Shown here: positions 1 to 6,312 of the stretch, one piece after another | Numbering within the stretch: position 1 is the stretch's first letter | Layout of the letters: each line of letters starts with the position of its first letter | From: Planctomycetota bacterium | Lineage (GTDB): Bacteria; Planctomycetota; Planctomycetia; Pirellulales; Pirellulaceae | NCBI GenBank assembly: GCA_019347795.1 | Contig: JAHWKS010000110.1 | Span: forward strand, 1-10,030 | DNA: 10,030 nt | Direction: 5' to 3' | Translations under genes and position numbers: made by a program | The notes under the pieces: model-generated | Seen by the model: the letters and a program-made list of their open reading frames with translations, nothing else | Database searches by the model: none | Told to the model about the DNA's origin: nothing

Positions 1-671
1 CCATGATCGAGAGCGCGCGCGAGCACTGCGACGCCCTGGACGCCCTAGGCTTCACGCGATACTGCGTCTCGCTGAAAGACTCCGATCCCCAGAAAGTGAT
101 CGAGGCGAACAAGCGGTTCGCCGCGCTCCGCCCGGAGACGCCGCTCCACCTGGGCGTGACCGAGGCGGGTCTGCCGCCGGAAGGGATTATCAAGACCCGG
201 ATCGCTTTTGAGCAACTGCTGGGGAGCGGCATCGGCGACACGGTGCGCGTCTCGTTGACGCTTCCCAACCCGCGCAAGGCGGAAGAGGTGCTGGCCGGAA
301 AGCAGATCCTGGCCGACCTCGCCGCCGGGCGCGTGCGGACCGTCGTCCAGTTCAACCGCCAGGGATTGAACGTGATTAGCTGTCCGAGCTGCTCGCGCGT
401 CGAAAACGAGGCGTTCGTGGAGCTGGCCCAGCGCGTCAAGGAAATGACCCGCGCCGTCCAGGACAAAGCAATCACCATTGCGGTGATGGGCTGCCGCGTC
501 AATGGACCAGGCGAGACAGACGACGCCGACCTGGGCCTCTGGTGCGGGGCGAACTTCGTGAACCTCAAGCGGCGGAAGGAATCGCTGGGGGCGTATTCCT
601 ACGAGGAGATCCTCGACCGGCTCCAGGAGGAGCTGGATAAGCTGATCTCCGAGTGCGGCGGAGGCGGGTAG
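1..671 (+). CDS. ispG: 4-hydroxy-3-methylbut-2-en-1-yl diphosphate synthase (IspG/GcpE), C-terminal part; 5' end outside window
   Basis: IspG is the [4Fe-4S] enzyme that reductively converts methylerythritol cyclodiphosphate (MEcPP) to HMBPP, the penultimate step of the cytosolic MEP route to IPP and DMAPP. The frame is open at the left edge. The first visible Met is internal, because the visible protein starts mid-domain. Counting from that Met (base 3), the motif HLGVTEAG is at 49-56 and [10 protein letters not shown] at 76-85. The cluster ligands are Cys127 and Cys130 (CPSC), Cys164 (GCRVNGPGE) and Glu171, matching the spacing of E. coli Cys270, Cys273, Cys305 and Glu312. By that comparison roughly 140 N-terminal residues lie upstream of the window. 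The barrel runs directly into the FeS domain in the visible part, so it looks like the short bacterial form without the extra plant/Chlamydia domain. It ends in a Gly-rich tail. The next gene is convergent, so ispG is the last gene of its transcript here. Confidence 0.95.
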   Translation, partial: MIESAREHCDALDALGFTRYCVSLKDSDPQKVIEANKRFAALRPETPLHLGVTEAGLPPEGIIKTRIAFEQLLGSGIGDTVRVSLTLPNPRKAEEVLAGKQILADLAAGRVRTVVQFNRQGLNVISCPSCSRVENEAFVELAQRVKEMTRAVQDKAITIAVMGCRVNGPGETDDADLGLWCGANFVNLKRRKESLGAYSYEEILDRLQEELDKLISECGGGG

Positions 672-673
672 TC

Positions 674-692
674 CGCGGCAAGGTAAGCCGCG
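674..692. terminator. Possible hairpin between convergent genes (weak terminator candidate)
   Basis: A perfect 6-bp inverted repeat CGCGGC/GCCGCG encloses a 7-base loop, three bases after the ispG stop and in the 78-base gap before the convergent barrel gene. There is no T-tract on either side, so it is not a canonical intrinsic terminator. Its position between two converging genes is the main argument for a role in ending transcription. Confidence 0.25.
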
Positions 693-749
693 CGAAACCG
701 CAAGCGGGATGCCGTGCCGGTTCGCGCGATTCGCGGCCGCCAAATGCCG

Positions 750-1901
750 TTAGAATGTCGCTTCGCCGCGGAGGAACAGACCGTCGAAGGACATGATGTT
801 CGAGTCGTCCTGCTCGCTGAAGAATCCGGCGTAGCGACCGCCCGAGGTGCCCAGGTCGAACCAGCTTTGAAACAGCCAGCCGGCCGAGAGATTCACATTG
901 GCCAGGGGCGACACCCGGGCGCCGACTTCGGCCTCCGTGATGGGAATGATGCGCACGACCGACTGGGTCTGCGCGGCGGTGATGCCGAACCGCGAGGCGG
1001 TGAACTCCACGTCGTACGTTCCCAGCGGCAATGAACCGTGTCCCGAAGCGAACACGGCCCAAAAGGACCCGCGGCGCTCCAGAGAAAATCCGGTCCGGGG
1101 ACCGGCGCCGAAGAAGTCGACGTTGTAATCGCCGAACGCGACCTGCGCCCCGCCGGCGGTGACCAACGAGGAGTAGAACTGGTCGACTTCGGCCAGACGC
1201 ACGCCCGCCGACCATTCCACGCCCCAAGCCGAGCTATCCAGGGGCACGCTCCGCCGCAGCTCCAGGTCCCAGACGTTCACCTCGACTTCCGCAATAGTGT
1301 CGATGCGGTCGGCCACGGGCACAGGGACCCCGGGCGGCGCGAAGGCGCCGGGCAGCGTTTGCATAAATAGCCTGTTGCTGGGATCGATCACCGTCACCTG
1401 CCCCACAATCGCTTCAAAGGGATCGACAAAAAACTGATTCGGCGCGGTGATCACCCCGTCCTCTTCCCGTTCTCCGGTCAGACGCGCGTACGTGACGCGG
1501 ACCTCTCCCCACCCGTTGTCGAGACGGTAGCCGCCATAAACGCGGAAAGCCGGCTCGTATTCAAAGTCGATCGTCTCAGGGTGCGTGGCGATGGTGCTCA
1601 GGTCGGGGGCCTGCACGCCGCGGACAAACGCCGCGGTATCGCTGAAGTTCGGCCGGACCAGGAGGAACTCCGCGCCCGCCACGAAATTGCCGCCGCGGCC
1701 GGTCCCGGCGCCCAGCGCGCCGGCCGAAGGACAGCAGCAGCTTGACTGGCCACATCCGGAACAGTGTTCCGACACAACCGGCGCGGGGCCCTGCCACTCC
1801 GGCGGGATCACGGGTTCAAGCGCGGTTTGCGCCGAACCGGCGGTGGCCGCTAGCGCTGCCAGAGCGACCCCATAAAGCAAGGTTCGGAAAGGGAAGTGCA
1901 T
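750..1901 (-). CDS. Secreted outer-membrane beta-barrel protein, Lpg1974-like (tentative)
   Basis: A 383-residue protein starting at the ATG at 1901. This start is chosen over longer in-frame options because it places a clean Sec signal peptide at the N-terminus: basic Arg6, hydrophobic residues 8-21, and a likely cleavage after Ala24 (GSA|Q). A short cysteine cluster follows at about 47-57 (HCSGCGQSSCCCP), then a Gly-rich linker, and the mature domain opens near 72 with NFVAGAEFLLVRP. The rest alternates aromatic/hydrophobic and polar residues as in beta-strands, and the last residue is Phe, the usual signal for barrel assembly in the outer membrane. The opening strand resembles the Lpg1974 pore-forming outer-membrane family common in Planctomycetes, but that family call is tentative. 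Substrate and role are unknown. It is transcribed divergently from the FadL-like gene and convergently with ispG. Confidence 0.7.
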   Translation of the reverse strand: MHFPFRTLLYGVALAALAATAGSAQTALEPVIPPEWQGPAPVVSEHCSGCGQSSCCCPSAGALGAGTGRGGNFVAGAEFLLVRPNFSDTAAFVRGVQAPDLSTIATHPETIDFEYEPAFRVYGGYRLDNGWGEVRVTYARLTGEREEDGVITAPNQFFVDPFEAIVGQVTVIDPSNRLFMQTLPGAFAPPGVPVPVADRIDTIAEVEVNVWDLELRRSVPLDSSAWGVEWSAGVRLAEVDQFYSSLVTAGGAQVAFGDYNVDFFGAGPRTGFSLERRGSFWAVFASGHGSLPLGTYDVEFTASRFGITAAQTQSVVRIIPITEAEVGARVSPLANVNLSAGWLFQSWFDLGTSGGRYAGFFSEQDDSNIMSFDGLFLRGEATF

Positions 1902-1959
1902 TGTCGTTCCATCGCTGCATGGCAGTCGGTCGAGCGAAGCGCTGCAAGCCGGTGTTTCG

Positions 1960-1965
1960 ATTATC
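1960..1965 (-). promoter_or_regulatory. Candidate -10 element for the leftward outer-membrane gene
   Basis: Read on the - strand this is GATAAT, five of six matches to the sigma-70 -10 consensus. It lies in an AT-richer patch about 60 bases upstream of the ATG at 1901, which would give a leader of roughly 50 bases. No good -35 hexamer is visible at 16-18 bases, so the call rests on the -10 alone. Confidence 0.3.
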
Positions 1966-1986
1966 ACTATCGGCATCCGCATTTTT

Positions 1987-2004
1987 GGAATTCGAGGGAA
2001 TTCC
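1987..2004. repeat. Inverted repeat GGAATTC-N4-GAATTCC
   Basis: Perfect 7-bp arms with a 4-base centre, located 22 bases upstream (on the - strand) of the candidate leftward -10. The position would suit a regulator-binding site controlling the outer-membrane gene, but no regulator is known. Each arm also contains the self-palindromic GAATTC. Confidence 0.4.
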
Positions 2005-2043
2005 GGCAAAATCGGCGTTTCGCTCACGTTGCGGTTATCCGGC

Positions 2044-2062
2044 GCCACCCGTCGTGGGTGGC
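2044..2062. repeat. Inverted repeat GCCACCC-N5-GGGTGGC
   Basis: A perfect 7-bp GC-rich stem with a GTCGT loop, mid-way in the divergent region. There is no T-tract, so it is not an intrinsic terminator. It could be a regulator site, a transcript hairpin or one unit of a dispersed intergenic repeat; a single window cannot decide. Confidence 0.4.
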
Positions 2063-2290
2063 TGAAGCTGGGCCCGCTTTCCACAAATAGCGTAGGATTC
2101 CGCTGCAATCGCGCGTGGGGCGCATCCGGAACGACTCTTAAATTGCTCAGGCGAATCGCCAATTCCACCCGGCCCTGGCTGGTTCCCCTGCGACCAAAAC
2201 GCGGGGCGCGTCGAAGGAAAAAACTGCGTCACGGATCATTTCGGTCGGGCCTTGACCCGCCCTCAGGAGCGTGCGACAGGGGATGGAGCC

Positions 2291-3565
2291 ATGAATCGAT
2301 TGCGCGCGTGCTTTGTCTGGACTCTTGCCGGTTGCCTTTGTTCCAGCACGGCGCTGGCGGATGGCGTGATGCGCGACGGACAGGGCGCCGTGGCGGCCGG
2401 GCGCGGCGGAACGAACCTGGCCTTCGCCGACAACGGCGCGATCCTGCTGGACAATCCGGCGGGGATGACGAATGTCGCCAGCAATGGACTCCTGGATTTC
2501 AGTCTGGACAACCTGATGGTGATGGCGGAGTATTCCGATCAGGAAAACCATACCGACTCGGACCTCGCCGTGTATCCGCTCGGCTACTTCGCCGTCATGC
2601 AAAAGGCCTTCGACGGCGTGCTCGCCTATGGCATCGGCGTTTTCGCTCCCGCGGGCTTCGGCGCCAATTACGACATGATCAATACCGGCATCGATCCGGG
2701 GCGAGTCAACTACGAGTACATGTCGTTCGGCGCCCTGGTGCGCGTGCTGCCGGCGGTGGGGGTTCAGGTGACCGATCGCCTTTCGGTCGGCGGAACTCTG
2801 GGGGTGGCCGCCAGCCACACCGAGCTGGAGGGGCCGCTTCACATCCAGACCGGCCTCTTCGCCGGGACGCCGACCCTCTTGGACATGCAGGCCACGGGCG
2901 CGGCGCTCAGTTGGTCCTTGGGCGTTCAATATCGCTTGAGCGACCGCACCACCGTCGGCGCGGCGTACAACAGCGAAAACCGCTTCAACTTAGACGGCAG
3001 CGCGAATGTGACGGTCGCCGGCCTCGGCTCCTCGGATTTTGACCTGGATGCCCGCCTGGAGTGGCCGCAAACGGTGGGGGTGGGGCTGCAGCACCAGCTC
3101 TCCGTTGACCGCCGCATGGGGTTAGACGTGATCTGGTACGATTGGTCGGGGTCGTTTGACAGCCTGGACATGACGATGTCCAACGCCAGCAACCCGGCCT
3201 TCGCTTTTTTAGGAAATGAGGTCAGCGACAGCCTCTCGCTGAACTGGCGCGACTCGGTTTCGGTCCGCGTGGGGCTGGAGCAACTGCTGCCGTGGTGCTC
3301 GGTGGGGCGCGCCGGCTACGTGTACCACCGCAACCCGGTTCCGGACGGCACGCTGACTCCCTTCATTCCGGGGATCATGGAGCACACGATCTCGTTCGGC
3401 TGGGGAAAACGCTGGGCCGACCATTCCTTCAACGTCGCCTATGCGTACATGTTCGGCCCTTCCCAGGAGGTCGGCGTCAGCGATCTTGCGGGAGGCGATT
3501 TCAACGATAGCCGCGTGGACGCCAGCGCTCATTTTGTGATGCTCAACTTCACAAAGTGGTGGTAA
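2291..3565 (+). CDS. FadL/OmpP1/TodX-family outer-membrane channel for hydrophobic compounds
   Basis: A 424-residue protein. The ATG at 2291 is preferred to an upstream TTG at 2252 because it has AGGGGA seven bases upstream and starts a proper signal peptide (Arg3, Arg5, hydrophobic 8-18, likely cleavage after Ala23). The mature N-terminus carries the FadL-family hatch signature: GAVAAGRGGTNLAFADNGAI at 32-51, leading into DNPAGM at 54-59. The remainder has alternating beta-strand character with family-like phrases such as LSVGGTLGV and TTVGAAYNSE, and the chain ends in Trp-Trp, consistent with a barrel C-terminus. The length fits the family (roughly 400-450). FadL-type channels admit long-chain fatty acids or aromatic hydrocarbons across the outer membrane by lateral diffusion. 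The ligand here is unknown. The terpene synthase cassette begins 150 bases downstream on the same strand, so a hydrophobic terpenoid is a possible cargo, but this is inference. Confidence 0.9.
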   Translation: MNRLRACFVWTLAGCLCSSTALADGVMRDGQGAVAAGRGGTNLAFADNGAILLDNPAGMTNVASNGLLDFSLDNLMVMAEYSDQENHTDSDLAVYPLGYFAVMQKAFDGVLAYGIGVFAPAGFGANYDMINTGIDPGRVNYEYMSFGALVRVLPAVGVQVTDRLSVGGTLGVAASHTELEGPLHIQTGLFAGTPTLLDMQATGAALSWSLGVQYRLSDRTTVGAAYNSENRFNLDGSANVTVAGLGSSDFDLDARLEWPQTVGVGLQHQLSVDRRMGLDVIWYDWSGSFDSLDMTMSNASNPAFAFLGNEVSDSLSLNWRDSVSVRVGLEQLLPWCSVGRAGYVYHRNPVPDGTLTPFIPGIMEHTISFGWGKRWADHSFNVAYAYMFGPSQEVGVSDLAGGDFNDSRVDASAHFVMLNFTKWW

Positions 3566-3583
3566 GGCGCGCGCGGTCGCATC

Positions 3584-3608
3584 CCGTCCAACCGCTTTAA
3601 CCGGACGG
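3584..3608 (+). terminator. Stem-loop after the FadL-like gene (weak terminator candidate)
   Basis: CCGTCC and GGACGG form a 6-bp stem around a 13-base loop, 19 bases after the stop codon. A T5 run exists at 3631-3635 but is over 20 bases beyond the stem, so this is not a standard intrinsic terminator. It may only slow or protect the 3' end of the transcript. Confidence 0.25.
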
Positions 3609-3633
3609 CGCCGAAGAATCCGACGATGAATTT

Positions 3634-3661
3634 TTGCCCTCTGCGAAGGCCAACCTAGAGT
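3634..3661 (+). promoter_or_regulatory. Candidate sigma-70-like promoter for the terpene cassette
   Basis: TTGCCC (3634-3639) and TAGAGT (3656-3661) are separated by 16 bases, each with four of six consensus matches. It would start transcription near 3668, about 48 bases before the synthase ATG and within a 14-bp palindrome at 3668-3681 (ACGGCG-CG-CGCCGT). It is a moderate match in a GC-rich region and could be chance. If real, the cassette is transcribed independently of the FadL-like gene. Confidence 0.25.
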
Positions 3662-3715
3662 GGAGTAACGGCGCGCGCCGTGGTGCGCCGGACGCCACCC
3701 CCGGGGCCTACTCGC

Positions 3716-4780
3716 ATGTCGTCTGATCTCCTCTCGGTTCTCCCCGCCGCCGAAGCAACGTTCACGAACCAACCCGCGACGGCGCCCGTCGCCAGCGCGG
3801 CCGCCTCTGCCGGCGTCTTCGCGTTCCCGCCGACGCCGGAGCAGATTCAGGCGGCGATCCAGAAGGTGCTCGGCAAGCAGCTCAGCCCCGAGTTTTCCCA
3901 GTGGGTAGAGCGATATGCGCAGGTCGGCCGGCGCAACCCCTACCTCTGGAACTGGTGCCGCCAGGCCGTCGAAATCACCACGCTTCCTTGCGTCCCGGCG
4001 GAATGGAAGAGCGAGTTGTGCGACACGAAAACCCTGGGGGTGATGTGGGACGTGATGCTGGACGATCTGGCCGATCAGAACGGCGACGGGCGGCTGATGG
4101 AGGAGCTTCTGCGCCTCCCGCAGTACGGCGAAGCCGACCTGACCCCGTATTCGTCCCGGGAGCGGGAATACGCTCAGTTCACGTGCGACTTATGGCGGGA
4201 GATCATGCGCCGCGTGCGGCGGCTGCCGCGCTTCGCCGAGTTCGAAGACCTGCTGCGCTTCGACTACCTGCAACTGTGCAACGTGATGCGCTACTCGCAC
4301 CTGCTGAATCGCCATCCGGAGCTGCTCAACCTGGTGGAGCACGACAGCTACACGCCGCACAACATGCACATCATGATTTGCTCGACGATCGACGTGATGG
4401 CGTCGCCGGATTTTCAGGCGATCGAGTTCGGGAAGCTGCGGGAAGTGGTCTGGAACGCTCAGTGGATGGGGCGAATCGGCAATCTCGTCACCACCTGGCA
4501 GCGCGAGCTGGGAGAAAACGACTTCACCAGCGGGGTCTACGCTCGGGCGGTCGCCTGCGGCGACTTGACCCTCGGCCAGCTCTACGGCGGAGACCGCGCC
4601 GCCATTGAGAAGGCGATCCTCGACGGCGGCCACGAAGAGCATTATCTGCAGCGGTGGCGGAAGCACCACGCCTTTCTCCTGTCCGACGAGGCGCGGCTGG
4701 AGTCGTTCGACGTCCGCCGGCTGGCGGCGGGGTTGGAGCAATTAATCTGCCTCCACCTGGGAAGCCGGGGATACAAGTGA
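3716..4780 (+). CDS. Class I terpene synthase-like protein
   Basis: A 354-residue protein. Class I terpene synthases ionise a prenyl diphosphate with three Mg2+ ions and cyclise the carbocation. The aspartate-rich motif is D116-D-L-A-D120 on a predicted helix (MWDVMLDDLAD). The second metal site reads N256-L-V-T260-T-W-Q-R-E264, with Asn, Thr and Glu at the N, N+4 and N+8 spacing of the NSE/DTE triad. The usual Asp after Asn is Leu. Spacing between the two motifs (about 140 residues) and overall length fit microbial single-domain synthases, and the fold looks all-helical. Residues 1-40 are an Ala/Pro-rich low-complexity extension with no signal peptide, so the enzyme is probably cytosolic. 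The ATG at 3716 is preferred to the GTG at 3680, although its ribosome site (GGGG) is weak. Product and chain length (C10, C15, C20) cannot be read from the sequence. A P450 and a SnoaL-fold protein follow. A divergent, non-catalytic relative is possible. Confidence 0.75.
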   Translation: MSSDLLSVLPAAEATFTNQPATAPVASAAASAGVFAFPPTPEQIQAAIQKVLGKQLSPEFSQWVERYAQVGRRNPYLWNWCRQAVEITTLPCVPAEWKSELCDTKTLGVMWDVMLDDLADQNGDGRLMEELLRLPQYGEADLTPYSSREREYAQFTCDLWREIMRRVRRLPRFAEFEDLLRFDYLQLCNVMRYSHLLNRHPELLNLVEHDSYTPHNMHIMICSTIDVMASPDFQAIEFGKLREVVWNAQWMGRIGNLVTTWQRELGENDFTSGVYARAVACGDLTLGQLYGGDRAAIEKAILDGGHEEHYLQRWRKHHAFLLSDEARLESFDVRRLAAGLEQLICLHLGSRGYK

Positions 4781-4800
4781 ACCGCCCGGCGCCGCACGTA

Positions 4801-4877
4801 GAACGGATTTCAATCCGTTCGCAACGGAATGACGGCATGTTGAGGAAGCTCAACCTGGTCGATTTGCCATCCGGCAA
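4801..4877 (+). promoter_or_regulatory. Structured leader: three tandem hairpins between synthase and P450
   Basis: The 120-base gap holds three perfect stem-loops in a row. The first is GAACGGAT/ATCCGTTC (4801-4820, 8 bp, TTCA loop). The second is GTTGAG/CTCAAC (4839-4854, 6 bp, GAAG tetraloop). The third is TTGCC/GGCAA (4864-4877, 5 bp, 4-base loop). The right arm of the first stem can alternatively pair with AACGG at 4823-4827, giving two mutually exclusive structures. None is followed by a T-tract. Possible roles are transcript processing or stabilisation between the two genes, attenuation, or a regulator site. No known riboswitch class was recognised. Confidence 0.4.
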
Positions 4878-4900
4878 CCGTGACCTACAGTCTAGTAATC

Positions 4901-6312
4901 ATGCACGCCACGCTTAAAGATCCTCCGTCGCTGCTGCGGACGCGGCTCTGCCCGCCGCTGCTCTTGCATCACATGATGCGCCGTCCGCACGAGTTTCTCA
5001 CCGAGGTCGGGCGGAAATATGACCTGGTGCGCCTGGGGTGGATCGGCGCCCCGCTTTACCTGGCGACCGAGCCCGAGCTGGTCAAGCAGTTGCTCATGGA
5101 CACGAAGCGCTTCCACAAGGGCGCCATCTTCAAACGCCTGGAGATGGTGCTGGGGAAGGGCTTGATTACTTTAGACGGGCCGGCCTGGCTCGACGCCCGC
5201 CGGCGCGTCCAACAGGCGTTCCGCCACGGCCTGATGGCGGAACAGCAGCAGATCGTCATCCGCCACACGCTGGCCATGGTGGAGCGCCTGAGCAGGGTCG
5301 CGGGCCGGGGCCGGTCGATCTCGCTCCCGTCAGCAGCGAGTTGATGCTGCGGATCGCGCTGGAGCTGCTCTTTGGCGCCAGTCCCGACATGGTGGACGTG
5401 GAGCAGGCGATTGAGGCCGTGGACGTGTGCAACGACTATGTCAAGCGGCGCGTCTGGGCCGTCACCCCGGAGAGTTGGAGCACGCGACGGCGGCGCCGCT
5501 TCCTCCAGGCGCTTCAATGCCTGCAGTCGATTGTCGATCTGGTGATCGAGCGGCGGAAGCAGGAGACCAGCGCCGAGCGCACCGGGCGATGCGATGTCCT
5601 CTCGCTTCTCGTGGAGGCGGGCTTCCAGGGTCCAGAGCTGCGCGATCACGTCATGACCATGCTCATCGCAGGCCATGAAACCACCGCCACCGCGGTGGCG
5701 TTCCTGTTCGGCTTGTTGGCCCGGCGGGGCGACGTGCAAGAGCAGCTTCATGCCGAGGTGCAACCGCTTCCGCCCGGCGAAGCTCCGCTGGAGGCCCTGC
5801 CGTACACCGAGGCGGTCTGGAACGAGACGCTCCGGCTGTACCCGCCGGTGCCGGTGCTGGACCGCAGAGCCGTCGAGGACGCCCGCCTGGGCGATTACCG
5901 AATCCCCGCCGGGGCGAATGTCCTGTGGAGCCCCTACGGCATGCACCGCAAGTACTGCCCCAATCCCGACGCCTTCGATCCCGGAAGATTCCTTGACGGT
6001 CCCAAGCTCCCGCGCTCCTCCTTCATTCCTTTCGGGGAAGGGCCGCGGCTGTGCATCGGCAAGCCGCTTGCCGACATGGAGGGCCGGACGATCGCCGCGC
6101 TGTTTGTGCAAGCCTTCCGGCTCGAATCCGACGACCCGGAAGACCTGGAGGTGCGGGCCATGATCACCTTGCAGCCCAGCAATGGGGTCCTGGTGCGTCT
6201 CCACCGTCGCCCCTCGGCGAGCGAAGCGATTCCTGTTGCGGCGGCCGGCCCGGAATGGTCGGGCGTCGATCACTTCAACGAGCGTTCAAGCTATGCCCCT
6301 CAAGCAAAATAA
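4901..6312 (+). pseudogene. Cytochrome P450, reading frame interrupted by a one-base frameshift
   Basis: P450s are haem-thiolate monooxygenases; beside a terpene synthase they usually oxidise the terpene. The first 5' segment (ATG 4901, stop TGA 5342-5344, 147 codons) has the C-helix W96-x3-R100. The rest lies in another frame up to 6312. It carries the I-helix AGHETT (5668-5685), the K-helix E-x-x-R (ETLR, Glu at 5824, Arg at 5833), a PERF-like FDPGRF, and the haem loop FGEGPRLCIG with its cysteine at 6052-6054. The total is 1412 bases, one short of 471 codons, so a single missing base explains the break. The shift lies around 5292-5330, in a run of C/G homopolymers, where frames join as GRGR / VDLAPVSSELML. 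There is no membrane anchor, so it is a soluble protein needing ferredoxin or another reductase not seen here. No Shine-Dalgarno precedes the ATG. GTG 4880 is an alternative start. It is either recently broken or a sequencing error. Confidence 0.85.
5292..5346 (+). other. Frameshift interval and TGATG stop/start overlap inside the P450 gene
   Basis: P450 similarity passes from the frame of 4901 to the next frame within this interval, which contains short G and C runs (GGGCC, GGGG, GGCCGG). One extra G near 5313-5314 would restore a smooth join. The upstream frame stops at TGA 5342-5344, and an ATG at 5344-5346 in the downstream frame overlaps it as TGATG. That arrangement would allow termination-reinitiation and yield two separate polypeptides. 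Confidence 0.7.

Larger units (their letters stand above)
1902..2290. other. 389-base divergent intergenic region with inverted repeats, no gene seen
   Basis: This region separates the leftward barrel gene from the rightward FadL-like gene, so it should contain both promoters. It is more AT-rich in places than its neighbours. Two clear inverted repeats stand out: GGAATTC/GAATTCC with a 4-base spacer at 1987-2004, and GCCACCC/GGGTGGC with a 5-base loop at 2044-2062. A smaller odd palindrome GGCGA-A-TCGCC lies at 2150-2160. Short open frames crossing it have no recognisable protein features. No convincing sigma-70 promoter for the rightward gene was found. Confidence 0.6.

Noticed and set aside
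1902..2168. N-terminal extension of the outer-membrane protein to a start at 2168
   Set aside because: It would put 89 residues in front of a clean signal peptide. The extra residues have no domain and cross the inverted repeats and candidate promoter.
2029..3042. + strand open frame (337 codons) overlapping the FadL-like gene
   Set aside because: It is a different frame over a well-supported FadL-family gene. The product is Arg/Gly-rich with no motif, and the start lies in the divergent intergenic region.
3668..3681. 14-bp palindrome ACGGCG-CG-CGCCGT as an operator
   Set aside because: It is pure alternating G/C in a GC-rich region, where such palindromes arise by chance. It is noted only with the candidate promoter.
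3680..3715. GTG start at 3680 for the terpene synthase
   Set aside because: It adds only a Pro/Arg-rich dodecapeptide, has no well-spaced ribosome site and begins inside a palindrome. The ATG at 3716 is simpler, though not proven.
4190..4741. - strand open frame (183 codons) within the synthase gene
   Set aside because: Shadow frame: no ribosome site, no recognisable motif, and entirely inside a gene with both terpene synthase signatures.
5056..6273. Long - strand open frame (405 codons) opposite the P450
   Set aside because: It is the antisense of a P450 with intact motifs. The translation is rich in Arg, His and Gly with no recognisable domain, as expected for shadow frames in GC-rich DNA.
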